Assembly: GCF_002865645.1 (NCBI RefSeq)
Contig: NW_020194512.1
Coordinates: 4,257,183 to 4,321,182, forward strand
DNA length: 64,000 nucleotides
Direction of reading: 5' to 3'
Origin: Hyaloscypha bicolor E
Lineage: Eukaryota; Ascomycota; Leotiomycetes; Helotiales; Hyaloscyphaceae
The notes beneath the pieces are model-generated. The model made no database searches, was not told the DNA's origin, and saw nothing but the letters and a program-made list of their open reading frames with translations. The translations under genes and the position numbers were made by a program. Numbering within the stretch: position 1 is the stretch's first letter; each line of letters starts with the position of its first letter. This document shows positions 13,070-27,989 of this stretch, one piece after another.

Positions 13070-13914
13070 AGAACCTTATTTCGCCTGTAGCTGAGAGCTG
13101 TAACCTACTCGTCGGCTAATTCTCTCACTAATCGGGCCAACTTGTACTAGCAAGTTAGTGGCAGTAACTCCGATATACTAGTAATTCCGATATCGATTTT
13201 TAATAATAATTAATTAATGATAAAATAACTATATAACTTATAGTTATAATTTTTTATATAGTAATAGCTTATATTAAACTTTATAATTATATAATAAAAC
13301 TTTTTTTTAATATTATATAATATTATAATTTTTAAAGTATTTAATATAATAAAAGCTATATATTAAACGCGACTTTTTTTTAATTATATTTTTTTAATTA
13401 TTAATTATTAAAATTATTATTATATTAAAAGCTATATATTAAATAAATAAGTAAAAGAATTAAAAAGTATTACTAATATTTATATTATAATTAAAGTTTT
13501 TAATATCTTTTATTTAATTTTATATAATAGAAATTAAAAAGTTAACTTTTTTTTATAAAATAAAAACTATAATATATAATTAAATAAAGCTTAAAAAAAT
13601 AAACTTAATTTAATATATAAATATTATAAGCTTATAAATAAATTTATAAATAAGAGAAATTAATTAAAAAATACTTAAATATTAAAATAAATATAAGATT
13701 AGAGCTACTTTACTAAAATTCAAGCCTAATAGCCCTATATAAGCTTTAAAGCTAATCTTTAATTTTACTTTAATCTCGAATCGAGATTAAGAGAATTATA
13801 TAACTTTAGCTTTAATATAAAACTCTTTCTTTATAAATTACTATATTTCTTAATTATATTTATAAAGCTTTTTTTTCTTTTTATAAACTCTTTTAAGTCT
13901 TATTTTTATTATCG
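13070..13914. other. Transition into AT-rich block
   Basis: About 130 bp of ordinary sequence follow the Tc1-type element, and from about 13200 composition falls to nearly pure AT. I see no gene or recognisable transposon motif up to the copia-type long terminal repeat. Confidence 0.6.
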
Positions 13915-14192
13915 GTTCACTAGGAATGCGTAGCACCGTTATATAGTCGTAAAATGCTAATTACGTAAGGTTAATAAAGTTATTATTCAGAAGTAAGGAT
14001 TACAGTATTATAGTATTAATATGCGATCCCTAAATCTGCTAAGCCTAATGGGAACTAGCTACCGGTCGAGTTACTAATGGAACGCGAGGTTATATAATTA
14101 TATCCCGTATCCTATATCCCATTGCCCATATCCCATTGCCCATATCCCGTATCTACACACGTAACTTCCAAAGGAATAGCTATACCAATACT
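13915..14192 (-). repeat. Copia-type LTR, 3' LTR of copy 1
   Basis: It aligns along its full length with 19987-20264, 22700-22983 and 33386-33663. Shared landmarks include a CTGCTAAGCCTAA segment and short CCTATATCCC tandem units. Differences between copies are transitions. Confidence 0.85.
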
Positions 14193-14439
14193 GGAAACTC
14201 TCTAAAAAACGCAAAAAACAGAAAACAGTACTCCCCTCTAATTACATGCAAATTCCCTAATCCGGCCTAGTACCAGATCTCCCAAACACTCTATATATCC
14301 GTATCGCTTTTAAGATTTTGGTTATATACCAAAGGCCGCGGCCTTTTATATATAACTTCTCCTCCCATAATTTCCTCCCATCTTATATATCTATTTCCCG
14401 CTCTATTCGTATTCGACCTATCCCTCTATATCTAATTAT

Positions 14440-17400
14440 ATTGTATTCGTATTAATAAGGCGCTTAAGGGCGTTTAATGGCTTTGATTTCGTTATAGAGT
14501 CGGCAGAATTCGATTCTCCCTTAATCCACTTGACTTCCGTAATCTCTCGTTATTTATATGCCTGGCGGAGGTATATTATATTAATTATTAGGCGTTTCTC
14601 TCGAGTAGTGCCTAATTTGACGAGGCATTTATATAATGACTTCGAATCCGTATAGACGACTAGTAGTAGTTCTATTTCTAGTACTTTATTAATTATAGAT
14701 TTGACTAAAGCGCCTATATTAAAACTATAAGCTATATTATAGAGTTCCGAAGCTAGAACGCTTCTAGTAACTCTCTTATATTTAGTAAAGGACTAGTAAA
14801 TAATATTAGCGTATCTAGTTCTATTTACTAGAACTAGAATATATCCGATTTAAGAGAAGAGATCTCTATTATTTGCAAATGAAGCGTCCGTAAAAATAAT
14901 TAAATATAAGAACTCCTTCGCTAGCTTTATAAATCTCAGTCCTCTGGCGGCATTCTCAATTTGCTATTAAATGCGCTTATTAAGTGCCTTTATATTAGTT
15001 TCTAAGGGTTTAATAGCTTAAGTAGTAATTAATAGATTATATAAAGCTTCTGGTTAATAGACTAATGTAATATATGCTCCTCTAGTATATTAGGCAATAT
15101 ATTAGTCCTTAATAGAGAGATTTTAACAAATAGTACTTCTATTACTTATAGTAGTAGTATTCTTTATAGAAATAATTCGGAGGTTTTTATACTAGTATTC
15201 TTATATAAAAGTAATTCCAGTAGTATCTATATAGATAATACCTCTATTAAACTTGAGATTATAGTTAAAAGTAAGGGATTTATACTCTTTAGCTAAGAAC
15301 TTAGCTTTATAAAGCTTTAGTTACTTTGCCTTTGCAAAATTATTAGTTCTAATAAATAAGATATTATTAGTTTAAAGGCCGATAATTCCGAAGGGTTACT
15401 TGCTATAAAGGAGGCAAGGGTTATAAGTCGACTATTCTATAGAAAGCTCGTTAATATAATAGAAATAGTAAGTCTTAAACTAGTAATTTCCAGCTTCCGG
15501 TATATTATATAATAGTTTTATAACCTTCAAAATAGAATTGTCTTTTAGATTTAGCTCTCTAGTAAGCTTATAGAGTAAGTTAATATAGAAATTATAATTA
15601 AGCAAGGTTATTAATTAGATATAAGCTTGCGAGATATTATATAAATATAATTCTGTAGTATCTATTATTATAGTAGTAATACTAAGGATAATTCTCTGGC
15701 TAATATATTAAATAGTAAGTAATTATATTAATACTATATATTTCTTACTATTATTATAGGTTTAAATAACTAGTCTTAACTTCTTAAGCTCTCTTTCTAT
15801 ACCCTTATTCTTAATCTCGTTAATAAACCGGAAGTTAAAGATATATATTTCCTTTAGTACCTGAAATCTGGAAGTAACCTTAAATATACTCTTTTCTAGA
15901 AGGCTAGCGACTTTAACTTAACGGGAATTCTTATATAGTTTATTATTCTATAGAAATACCGTAATATCCGGGATCTTATAAGGGCATCCTCTGCTATACT
16001 TTAGTGAAATAGCAGGAATAGCAGGAGGAATTATACCTATATTGCCTTTGGCCTTACTATTAGATTCGGGAACAGGTTTAGGTTCAGGGTTATTAGTAAT
16101 AACCTTAATATCCCCTATATAAAAGGGCTTTATAAAGGTTAAACGGAAAGTAGTATTACTATATAGTAGAGCTAGTATGCAGTTCTCTTCATTAATAGCT
16201 ACTAGCTTATATAGTTTATTCCAACTACTAGATTAATTAGTATTTCCTTTATACTAAATAAGAATATTCGAATTCAGGGGTAGTTTATAGATATTAGTAA
16301 TACTAGAACTATTTCGGATATTTAAAGCATTCGCAATTTAATGTCTAGCTTAAAGCTTCTGAATTTCTACTATTACCTTCTTGAGTGCCGCTAATTACTA
16401 TAATATATTGGGTAATAGGGTATTATATTCGGTTATTCGAGATAAAGTACTATAAATTAAAAGAATTAGAATAATACTATTAGGTTCTATAGAGTTATTA
16501 ATGGCCTTAAAAGCCATTTAAAATACGGTATTCTTATTAATTCCGTTAACTTTGGCCGTAATAATAAGGTAGGTATATTAAATCAGGCTATAGTAGCGTT
16601 CTATAATTCCGACGGAGTTATAAGCTTCTATAGGGATAATCTTAACCTTGATTCCTATAATATTTGTAAGCTAAGCAAACTTCTTACTAGTAAACTACTT
16701 TCCGGCATCCGCTATAATCTAATTAGAAGGGCCTAAATAGTTATTAATCTAGTACTACTTAAGTATATTCCAGATATATATTATACTAATATTCTAAAGC
16801 TATTAGCCGGCTTAATATCGAGTGCCTTTATTAATAATATAAAGTATAGGCTTACCGGAAATATAGAAAATATTAATAATAATAAAATAATTAAAGCTAA
16901 TGTTATCTTTTAGGTTAAACTTGAATTATCCGGGTAATTGGCCGTATTTCTGGCATTACTTATAGTACTTTATAAAATACTTAAGGGCTTCTATATTAAT
17001 ATTATAGCCTACTTATTCTAGTATATTTCGGAGCTTACTAATAAATAGATAACCAAAACGACGGTATAGATATTATAATTCGATCTCTATAAGAAAGCAG
17101 GGGTTATAAATAAAGGATTCGGAAATAAAGCCTTATAGTATAATATTTCAAAGCAGAAAAGAATATCCGAAACATTATATTATAAATATATATTCTCTAG
17201 TAGAAGTAATAAAATAATTAGTAAGATTATTAAAATAGACCTCTAGCTTGTTTATATTAGCTAAGCTAAGCAAAAATAAAGTCTTTAAAAGTATAATATA
17301 GAATTATACTTGCCTAATTAGTATATTTACTATTATAGATCTAATAGAAAATATAGATCCGATACCAAACTAGATATTAACTTAACCTTTAATGGTTTTA

Positions 17401-19440
17401 TTAAGTTTAATACTATTATTAGTCTACTAGAGAGCTTGAAATTAGTTAGAACTAGTGGTTAAGTATCTAAAGGCTCCGGTATTAATTATAACTTTATAAA
17501 AGCAGTAAGTATTATATCTTAATATACTATTAATTATAAAAGTTTAGGCATCTTCTATTAAAGGTTTAATAGGCTCTAATATATAGTTTTCGCCTATTAT
17601 CTAGTATATAAGGGAAAGAAAAGTAAGGTTATCTATAAGGGTATTAGCTATAGTTATTAGTAGAGCAAAAGTAGTAGAAGTAGCTAAAAAGCTCTCGACT
17701 AAAGTAAAGTAGAAATCTGAGTAGTATTTCTCTTCTTTATCCGTTTCCGCTAATAAAGCTTTAAAAGCATTATTTACTAGTTTATTCTTACTACCCTTAT
17801 TATCCTCTTTACCTTTAGCTTCAGTAATATACTATATATAAGTACTACTAAAGCGTTTATTAAAGTTATAGGTGTTTTGGGATCTGAACTAATAAATATT
17901 TCTACCCCTAAATCGAGCCTTCTTAGCCTCTTATTTCTCTGGTATATACTTCTATAAGTAATATTCGGGCTTCTTATATATAAAATACAACTTCGGGATA
18001 TAATTATTGCAATTATAGGGCTTGAAGTAGTTATTACGGGTTCTGAAATTACGGCTGGATTTATATTAATAATTTCCAGAGGAATAATAGCTTAGAGAAT
18101 TCTAAGAATAGTATTATTAATTAGTAAAGAAGATTTCGGGATTAGCTCGTTATTTGCTCTTATATATAGTAATAGATAACTAGAGCTTATTAATAAGTTA
18201 GCCGAGATTTATAGAAGGATCTGAAATTATATATTTATATATCCGGAAGCCTTAGTAAGAGGTAATAATTTTATTATAAAGAAATTCGGTATTTTGCAAG
18301 TTAGATATAAGACTATACTATAGTTAATATAGTTCGTTAATTAGTAATTAAATAGTTTTAAAGGTCGTTTTTTCCGGAAATTTAGCTATTATAGAAGCTA
18401 ATATAATAGTATTTCATATATCTAAATTTCGATATTTAAATTCAGGGCCTTTAAAGAAGCTACGGATATTAATATAAGCCTTTTTATATATATATTAAAA
18501 GAGCTAGTTACTATAGAAGTAGTCTTAAGCTAGTTCCTTTAGTATAGTAGGAAAAGCTCGCATTAGTACCTTTTATAGAAGCTCTATATATTAGCAGATA
18601 TCGAGGAAAATAGTAAGTTTATAATTAAAATTACTATTAGATCTATTATACTTTTACTCTTTAATATAGATCTTAGTAATTTCCTTAATAAGTCTTATAA
18701 TTAAAGGTAATTAGAGGGCATTCGGATATAGTTATAGTAATAGTAATAGAGCTAGTAAAAGTAGTAAGGCTAGTAGAAATATATTATTTGCTTCTAAAGC
18801 TTCCGTACTAGTATATAAATCTGGTAAAGATATAGGATATAGAAATAGAGGTAGTAATAATAGTATAGAAATATTAAAGATAATAGGTTCTAGATACTTA
18901 TTTTTAGTAAGGGTAATAAAGCCTAATAAAATCGGTCTCTTAATTAGGTCTAGTCTAGCCGCTAATAGATTCTCGTTTATTTAGATATATTATATATTTT
19001 CCTTAATAATAGAAAGCAGAATAGTTATAATAGTAAGAATACCGGTATTCTATTATATATATATGCCGCTATACTAAAGGATCTTATATAGGTATAGTAT
19101 CTCCGGAAGTTCAAGCTTATTAAAGTTCCCTTAATAGATAAAGTTCTTAAAGTTATATTTAAATAGCTCCCAAAGATTATTATTAACTATTTTATAGAGA
19201 ATATATTAAAATAGCTTAGTATCTAAGAACTCAGATATCTTATATACTATAGTAGTATCTAGATTAATTCCATATCTCTATTTTATTACTATTTTCTTGA
19301 AATTATTAGTCTCTATAGGAACGGAGTAATCGGATTAGACGGATCTAATAAAGAAATCGTCTGCTATAGTAGGTTCTGCTATTATATATTCTATAGGCTT
19401 ATATCTAGTTCGAGATATAGTAATTCGTAAGAAGAGTAAA
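14440..19440 (-). pseudogene. Copia-type gag-pol remains, copy 1
   Basis: The clearest part is RNase H, translated from about 14893 downwards: TDASFANNRDLFS, then KRVTRSVLASELYNIAYSF, a VVYTDSKSLYKCLVKLGTT segment with the catalytic Asp, and VKWIKGESNSADSITK. These are hallmarks of fungal copia RNase H. Near 17.9-18.0 kb a gag-like stretch has Tyr where zinc-knuckle Cys residues belong (TGT/TGC changed to TAT). Reverse transcriptase and integrase must lie between 14.9 and 17.8 kb, but I did not resolve their motifs. The copy is not functional. Confidence 0.75.
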
Positions 19441-19986
19441 TTCATAAAAAGAAGAATAGTTTATAAGATAGATAGGTGGGAGTTATTATATTCGAGGTAA
19501 AAATTTCGTCTATAATAAGAAATTTAGGAAGTGAAATTTAAGAAGTAAAATATCGAGATTCCGGAAGAACTTAATAGTTCTAAAGCTTAAGAGCTCCAGA
19601 TATTCAGGTAGTTATAAAGAGAGTGATTTTTCGTAAAGAAGGTGGTTTTATAGGATAGTTAGATAGTTAAATAGCTGACCGTTTAGTAATTAGTAAGAAT
19701 TAGTATCTTTTCTCCTTATAAAACCGAATTATAAGTAAAGGCGACTATTATTTCCCCCCTTTAATATAGCTTAGTCGGGCCTTAGTAAGATTAAGTATCT
19801 TTCCCTTTCTATAGAACCGAATTACAGGTAAAGGTAGTTAATAGTTATCCCCTCTTTAATATAGAATAATGGCTTTACTTCTAAGGAACTAAATCTTGAG
19901 CAAATATAGCTTAATTCTTCTTACTATCTAATCTATATATATAAAACAGGTCTTGTTCTAATCTGAATATAAACTAATTAGTATTA

Positions 19987-20264
19987 GTTTACCAGAAATA
20001 TATAGTACTATTATATAGTCGTGAAATACTAATTATATAAGGTTAGTAAAGTTATTATTCAGAAGTAAGAATTATAGTATTATAGTATTAATATATAATC
20101 CCTAAATCTGCTAAGCCTAACGGGAACTAGCTACCGGTCGAGTTACTAATAGAATACAAGGTTATATAATTATATTCCGTATCCTATATCCCATTACCTA
20201 TATCCTATTACCTATATCCCGTATCTATATATGTAACTTCTAAAGAAATAGCTATACTAATATT
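19987..20264 (-). repeat. Copia-type LTR, 5' LTR of copy 1
   Basis: It is a direct repeat of 13915-14192. Because the element runs on the minus strand, this right-hand copy is its 5' end. Confidence 0.85.
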
Positions 20265-22105
20265 TATTTATTAAGGTTTTTCTTTTTTTTTCTTTTTTTT
20301 TATTAAAATATAGCTATATTATATTTATAAGCTTATATTAATATAATATATAAATATATAGTTTTTAAACGGCTTTTATTTAAATAATTATTAATTTCTA
20401 ATAGCTATTTTCTATTATTTTTTATAAAATATTTATAGTATTTTCTTACTTTTATTTTCTTAAACTCTTATTTACCCGATTTCTTATTATAGGCTTATAT
20501 ATACATTTAAAGCTTATTTCTAATAAACTTATTTTCAAGTTTTGATATTTTTTTCTCTTTAAATTCTATATTAATAGTTTGATTTTTACTTTTATTATTA
20601 ATATATAAAATATATAAAGAAGTATTTAAATTTAATAAAAAATTAGTTTTAATTATAATTAGAATAATATTTTAAAAAAAGAATTAATAAGTATTTATAA
20701 ATAGAATTTTCTATTTATAAGCTATAGACTTATTTATAAATTAATTTATAGATATTTCTTTATTTATAAGCGTTCTTTTTTTATTTATAAATTTTTATTT
20801 ATTTATAAATTTTTATTTATTTATAAGTTTTTTCTTTTTATTTATAAGCCTCTCTTTTCTTTATATCTTAAATATTAGCTAGCTATAAACTAATTCTATA
20901 TTTTCTTTTACTTTTACTTTTATTTCTATTTTATTTTTTTTCTCTTATATTTATCTATAAACTATTATATATTAGTTCTATTATTTATTCTTTATAAGCT
21001 TTTACTAAATTATTCTTTCTTATTTTCTTTCTTATTTTATTTTTTATTACTTTTTTTCTTTATTCTATTATTATTTATTATCTTATAATTAAATCTATAA
21101 CTTTTTTACTTATTTTAAGCTTGCTTTTAGGCTTCTTTTTTTACTAGTACCTTTTTTAAGTTTATAGAATTCTATATTTTATACTTTTATATTTATAGCT
21201 TTATTCTTTTTATTTATAAAACCTACTAATTATATCTTTCTTATATAAACTTGCCTATAACTAAGATATTAGTTATATTTTTATATAAAGCAGATTTTAT
21301 AAATATAAAATTAATATTTATTTTTATAAAAAGAAAATCTTATAATTAAATAAAAGAACTAATATTTGAAATAATATAGCTAGTTTAAAAAAAGTATTTA
21401 TTAGAAGCTTCTAAAGCCTATAAAGTCTATTAATTATATAAAAAAAAGCCTATAAAACCTATAAAGTTTATAGAATTTATAGAGTCTATAAAGCTTATAA
21501 AACAAATCCTAAATTATAAAATAGGCCTAAAGTTTTAGTATTTTTATATAGATTTACTTATATAATAATAGTTATTTTTTTTAATAAAAAAATAGTAAAA
21601 ATATAAAAGAAATAAATTATAAATAAATAAATTCTTTTATTTTAAACTTTATTTTAGAAATCTTTAAATAACTTTATATAATACTAATAAAATATAATAT
21701 AAAGATTTTTAATATATATAATATAAATAAAATATATATTAGTAAAAAGCTTTTTTATTAATATTATATAATTAATAACTTAATAATAAATAATAAATAA
21801 ATAGCTATAAATTAAATATTAAAATAATTATATGTTATTAAATTTATAATAGCTTATAATTATATATTATATATTAGTTAAATATTTATAAATAAAAAAT
21901 TATATAAGTAATATAATTTTTAAAAAATATATATTAATAAAAAGCTTTTTATTAAAATTATATAATTAATAATTTAATATTAAATAGTAAGTAAATAGCT
22001 ACAAATTAGATATTAAAATAATTATATATTATATATTAATTATATAATAAATTAATTATAATTTTATAATAGAAAATATATATTAAAAGCTAAAAATATA
22101 TAATA

Positions 22106-22138
<33 letters not shown>

Positions 22139-22699
22139 ATTTAAAAAGCTTATAATTATATATATTAGTTATTAGTTATTTAATAAATTAATTATAATTC
22201 TATAATAAAAATATATATAATATATATAATATATTTTAATAAACTTATATTATATTATTAATAACTTTATATTAATATAAAACTAAAAAACTATAAATTA
22301 AATAATAAATTAATTATATATATTATAATAAAAAATATAATATTTTTATTAAATAAAATTATTAATAAGCTATTAATAAAACCTTTAATAATATAACTAA
22401 AATCTATTAATTAATTTTATATTTATAATTTTAATTAATTATAAATTTAGAAATTTAAATAAATATTATATTATAATATTTTTTTTTAAATAATTTATAA
22501 AACTATTAGTTATTTAAAGCAAATATTATAAAATAATATTTAGTTAAATTTTAAAAATAAATTTCTTAAACTTCTTTTTATAAAAATATAATTTGAAATA
22601 ATATATAAAAAAAAATTATACTAAAAAGATTTAACTTATATTTAATTTATATTTTTATAAAAATAAATAAGAATTTAAATATATTTATTACTAATTATT
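20265..22699. other. AT-rich spacer between two copia-type copies
   Basis: This is extremely AT-rich sequence with short repetitive patches, for example an 18-bp unit (TTTATAAATTTTTATTTA) in tandem near 20777-20843 and 9-bp CCTATAAAG-like units near 21441-21500. No gene or element could be read. Confidence 0.6.
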
Positions 22700-22983
22700 A
22701 GTTTACTAGAAATATATAATACTATTATATAATTATAGAATGCTATTTATATAAGTTAGTAAAGTTATTATTTAGAAATAGAAATTATAATATTATAATA
22801 TTAATATATAATTCCTAAATCTGCTAAACCTAAAGAAGTCTAGTTTACTAGTCGAGTTACTAATAAGACACGAGGTTATATAACTATATCCTATATCCTA
22901 TATCCTATATCTTATTACCTATATCCCGTATTCCGTATCCTATAACTATATGCGTAATTTCTAAAGAAATAGCTATACTAATA
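22700..22983 (-). repeat. Copia-type LTR, 3' LTR of copy 2
   Basis: It aligns with the copy 1 LTRs with mainly transition differences. Boundaries are uncertain by a few bases. Confidence 0.8.
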
Positions 22984-23229
22984 CTAGAAGCTCTCTAAAA
23001 AACGCGAAAAATAATATCTTTCTCTAATTATATACAAATTCCCTAATCCGGCCTAGTACCAGATTTCCCAAATACTTTATATATCTATATTACTTTTAAG
23101 GTTTTAGTTATATACTAAAGGTTATAGCCTTTTATATATAACTTCTTCTCTTATAATATCCTCTTATTCTATATATCTATATCCTATTCTATTTATATTT
23201 AACTTATCTTTCTATATCTAATTATATTA

Positions 23230-26200
23230 TATTTATATTAATAAGGTACTTAAGGGTATTTAATAACTTTAATTTCGTTATAAAGTTAGTAGGATTTAAT
23301 TTTCTCTTAATTTACTTAACTTCTATAATCTCTTATTATTTATATATCTAGTAAAGGTATATTATATTAATTATTAGGCATTTCTCTTAAGTAGTACCCA
23401 ATTTAATAAGGTATTTATATAATAACTTTAAATTTATATAAATAACTAGTAATAGTTCTATTTCTAGTATTTTATTAATTATAGATTTAACTAAAGTACC
23501 TATATTAAAACTATAAGCTATACTATAGAGTTCCGAAGCTAGAATACTTCTAGTAACTTTCTTGTATTTAGTAAAGAACTAGTAAATAATATTAATATAT
23601 CTAGTTCTATTTACTAGAACTAGAATATATTCGATTTAGGAGAAAAGATCTCTATTATTTATAAATAAAGTATTCGTAAAAACGATTAAATATAAGAACT
23701 TCTTTACTAGTTTTATAAATCTCAGTTCTCTAGTAATATTCTTAATTTGCTATTAAATATACTTATTAAATACCTTTATATTAGTTTCTGAGGATTTAAT
23801 AGCTTAAGTAGTAATTAATAGATTATATAAAGCTTCTAGTTAATAGACTAATATAATATATACTTCTCTAATATATTAGATAATATATTAGTCTTTAATA
23901 AAGAGATTTTAATAAATAGTACTTCTACTACTTATAATAATAGTATTTTTTATAGAAATAATTCAGAGGTTTTTATACTAGTATTCTTATATAAGAGTAA
24001 TTCTAGTAGTATTTATATAAATACCTCTATTAAACTTAAGATTATAATTAAAAGTAAGGAATTCACGTTTTTTAGCTAAGAATTTAGCTTTATAAAGCTT
24101 TAGTTACTTTACTTTTATAAAATTATTAGTTTTAATAAATAAGATATTATTAGTTTAAAGGCTAATAATTCCGAAGAGTTATTTACTATAAAGAAGGCAA
24201 GAATTATAAGTTAACTATTTTATGGAAAATTTATTAATATAATAGAAATAGTAAGTTTTAAACTAGTAATTTCTAGCTTTTAGTATACTATATAGTAGTT
24301 TTATAACCTTTAGAATAGAATTATTCTTTAGATTTAGCTCTCTAGTAAGCTTATAGAATGGGTTAATATAGAAATTATAATTAAGCAAGATTATTAATTA
24401 AATATAAGCTTGCGAGATATTATATAAATATAATTCTATAGTATTTATTATTATAGTAGTAATACTAAGGATAATTCTCTAGCTAATATATTAAATAGTA
24501 GATAATTGCATTAATACTATATATTTCTTACTATTATTATAGGCTTAAATAACTAGTCTTAACTTCTTAAGCTCTTTCTTTATACCTTTATTCTTAATCT
24601 TATTAATAAACCGGGAGTTAAAGATATATACTTCCTTTAATACCTAAGATCTAGAAATAATCTCAAATATACTTTTTTCTAGAAAGCTAGTAACTTTAAC
24701 TTAATAGAAATCTTTATATAGTTTATTATTCTATAGAAATACTATAATATTCGGGGTTTTATAAGAGTATTCTCTATTATATTTTAGTAAAATAGCAGGA
24801 ATAATAAGAGAAATTATACCTGTATTATCTTTAGCCTTATTATTAAGTTCGGAAATAAATTTAGATTTGGGGCTATTATTAATAACCTTAATATTCTCTA
24901 TATAAAAGGGCTTTATAGAAGTTAAATAGAAGGTAATATTACTATATAATAGAGCTAGTATATAGTTCTTTCTATTAATAGCTACTAGCTTATATAGTCT
25001 ATTCTAACTACTAGATTAACTAGTATTTCCTTTATATTAAATAAGAATATTCGAATTTAGGAGTAATTTATAAATATTAATAGTATTAGAACTATTTCGG
25101 ATATTTAAAGCATTTGTAATTTAATATCTAGCTTAAAGCTTTTAAATTTCTACTATTACTTTTTTAAGTACTACTAATTACTATAATATAATAGGTAATA
25201 AAGTATTATATTTAGTTATTTAAAGTAAAGTACTATAAACTAAAAGAATTAAGATAATACTATTAGGTTTTATAGAGTTATTAATAGCCTTAAAAGCTAT
25301 TTAAAGTATAGTATTCTTATTAATTCCATTAATTTTAGCTATAATAATAAGATAAATATATTAGATTAGGCTATAGTAATATTTTATAATTCTAATAAAA
25401 TTATAAGTTTCTATAAAATAATCTTAACCTTAGTTCCTATAGTATTTATAAGTTAAGCGAACTTCTTATTAGTAAACTACTTTCCGGTATTTACTATAAT
25501 CTAATTAGAAGGGCCTAAATAGTTATTAATCTAGTACTACTTAAATATATTTCAGATATATATTATATTAATATTCTAGAGCTATTAGCCGGCTTAATAT
25601 CGAGTGCCTTTATTAATAATATAAAGTATTAGCTTACCGGAAATATAGAAAATATTAATAATAATAAAGTAATTAAAGCTAATATTATTTCTTAGGTTAA
25701 ACTTGAATTATTCAGATAATTAGCTATATTTCTGGTATTACTTATAGTACTTTATAAGATACTTAAGGGCTTCTATATTAATATTATAGCCTGCTTATTC
25801 TAGTATATTTTAAAGCTTATTAATAAATAAATAACTAAAATAATAGTATAAATATTATAATTTAATTTTTATAAGAAAGCAGAAATTATAAGTAAATAAT
25901 TCGGAAATAAAGCCTTATAGTATAGTATTTCAAAGTAGGAAAAAGTATTCGAAATATTATATTATAGGTATATATTTTCTAGTAAAAGTAATAAAATAAT
26001 TAGTAAGATTATTAAAGTAGACCTCTAGCTTGTCTATATTAGCTAAGCTAAATAAAAATAAAGTCTTTAAAGATATAATATAGAATTATACTTACCTAAT
26101 TAGTATACTTACTATTATAGATTTAATAGAAGATATAGATCTAATATTAAACTAGATATTAACTTAACTTTTAGTAGTTTTATTAAGTTTAATACTATTA

Positions 26201-27469
26201 TTAGTTTACTAGAGAGTTTGAAATTAGTTAGAACTAATAATTAAGTATCTAGAGGCTCTAGTATTAATTATAACTTTATAAAAGTAATAAGTATTATATT
26301 TTAATATATTATTAATTATAAAAGTCTAGGCATTTTCTATTAAGAATTTAATAGGCTCTAATATATAATTTTTGCCTATTATCTAATATATAAGAGAAAG
26401 AGAAGTAAAGTTATCTATAAGAATATTAGCTATAGTTATTAGTAAGCAGAAGTAGTAAAAGTAGCTAAAAAGCTCTTAACTAAAGTAAAATAGAAATCTG
26501 AGTAATATTTCTTTTCTTTATCTATTTTTACTAGTAAAGCCTTAAAAGCATTATTTACTAGTTTGTTTCTATTACTCTTATTATTTTCTTTACCTTAAGC
26601 TTTAGTAATATATTATATATAAGTATTACTAAAGCATTTATTAAAATTACGGGTATTTCGGGATCTGAACTAATAGATATTTTTATTCCTAAATCGAGCT
26701 TTCTTAGTCTCTTATTTCTCTAGTATATATTTCTATAAGTAGTATTTAGGCTTCTTATATATAAAATATAACTTCGGGATATAATTATTATAATTATAGG
26801 GCTTAAAGTTGCGGCTAGGTTATATTAATAATTTTCGGAGAAATAATAGCTTAGAGAATTCTGAGAGTAATATTATTAATTAGTAAAAAAGATTTCGGGA
26901 TTGGCTTATTATTTGCTCTTATATATAGTAATAAATAACTAGAGCTTATTAATAAGCTAGCCGAGATTTATAAAAGAATCTGAGATTATATATCTATATA
27001 TCCGGAAGCCTTAGTAAGAGATAATAATTTTATTATAGAGAAATTTAGTATTTTATAAGTTAGATATAAAACTATACTATAGTTAATATAGTTTATTAAT
27101 TAATAATCAAATAATTTCAAATATTGTTTTTTCCGGGAATTTAGCTATTATAAAAGCTAATATAGTAGTATTTTATATATCTAGATTTTAATATTCGAAT
27201 TTAGGGCCTTTAAAAAAGCTATAGATATTAATATAAGCCTCTTTATATATATATTTAGAGAGCTAGTTACTATAGAAATAGTTTTAAGCTAGTTTCTTTA
27301 ATATAATAGGAAAAGCTTATATTAGTATTTCTTATAAAAGCTTTATATATTAGTAAATATTAAGGAAAATAATAAGTTTATAATTAAAATTACTATTAGA
27401 TTTATTATATTTTTACTTTTTAGTATAGATCTTAGTAATTTCCCTAATAAGTCTTATAATTAAAAGAAA
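23230..27469 (-). pseudogene. Copia-type pol and part of gag, copy 2
   Basis: This is the counterpart of copy 1 from RNase H (about 23.23-23.68 kb) up to the nested insertion. It can be followed base by base against copy 1, but more codons have been turned into stops. It continues beyond the nested element at 32159-33385, which holds the gag 5' part. Confidence 0.75.
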
Positions 27470-27474
27470 TTAGA

Positions 27475-27721
27475 TATTACGGTTATTATAATATATAGTA
27501 CTAGTAGAAGTTAGACTAGAGTTAGCTAGGCATCTAGTATCTATAGTTACCTAATAGTTATATATAACTCCGACCTTAAGCTAATATATAGGCCTGTATA
27601 TAGCTTGCGATTATTTAGATTTAAGGCTCCTTTGAGATTCTCTTCTCTCTTTAGCTTTGAATTATCGAAATAGAGATAGTCTAACTATATCTTCTAGGCT
27701 CTAGATCTTATACTTATAATA
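27475..27721 (+). repeat. Gypsy-type 5' LTR (heavily mutated)
   Basis: It has the same length as the 3' LTR at 31912-32158 and is alignable throughout, but C and G residues have been replaced by T and A at many positions. Confidence 0.9.
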
Positions 27722-27989
27722 TAATTTAAAGCTTATCTACTTCTCAATTCTATAGAGAATTTAAATAATATCTATCTAATTGGTTTTTTAATAAGTACAG
27801 ATATAATATACTATAGCTACTTCTATACCGGTCAACTAATATTAGAATAAAAGAAAGCCCTAGAATAATTAGGCAAGAAAGCCCTGAACTAGCCAGGCAA
27901 GCGGATAGGCTAGTAACCTTACTACTAGACGAAGATCTATAAGAAAGCAAGTTCCGGAATAACTAGGCAAGTTAGAAGAAGCTATAGCG

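Larger units (their letters stand above)
13915..20264 (-). mobile_element. Ty1/copia-type LTR retrotransposon, copy 1
   Basis: Two direct repeats of about 278 bp (13915-14192 and 19987-20264) flank about 5.8 kb of decayed coding sequence on the minus strand. Domain order fits copia: gag with a ruined zinc knuckle near 17.9-18.0 kb, then pol ending in an RNase H domain at about 14.89-14.45 kb next to the left (3') LTR. Stops occur throughout, mostly explained by C-to-T/G-to-A change. This copy keeps more C and G than the second copy, so it was hit less hard. End coordinates are uncertain by a few bases. Confidence 0.85.

Noticed and set aside
13150..13175. Short hairpin AACTTG...CAAGTT
   Set aside because: Six-base arms are expected by chance, and no terminator or element context exists.
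27750..27950. Minus-strand frame of 66 codons inside the gypsy element
   Set aside because: It lies antisense in the RIPed leader of the element, Ser/Leu/Tyr-rich, with no motif.
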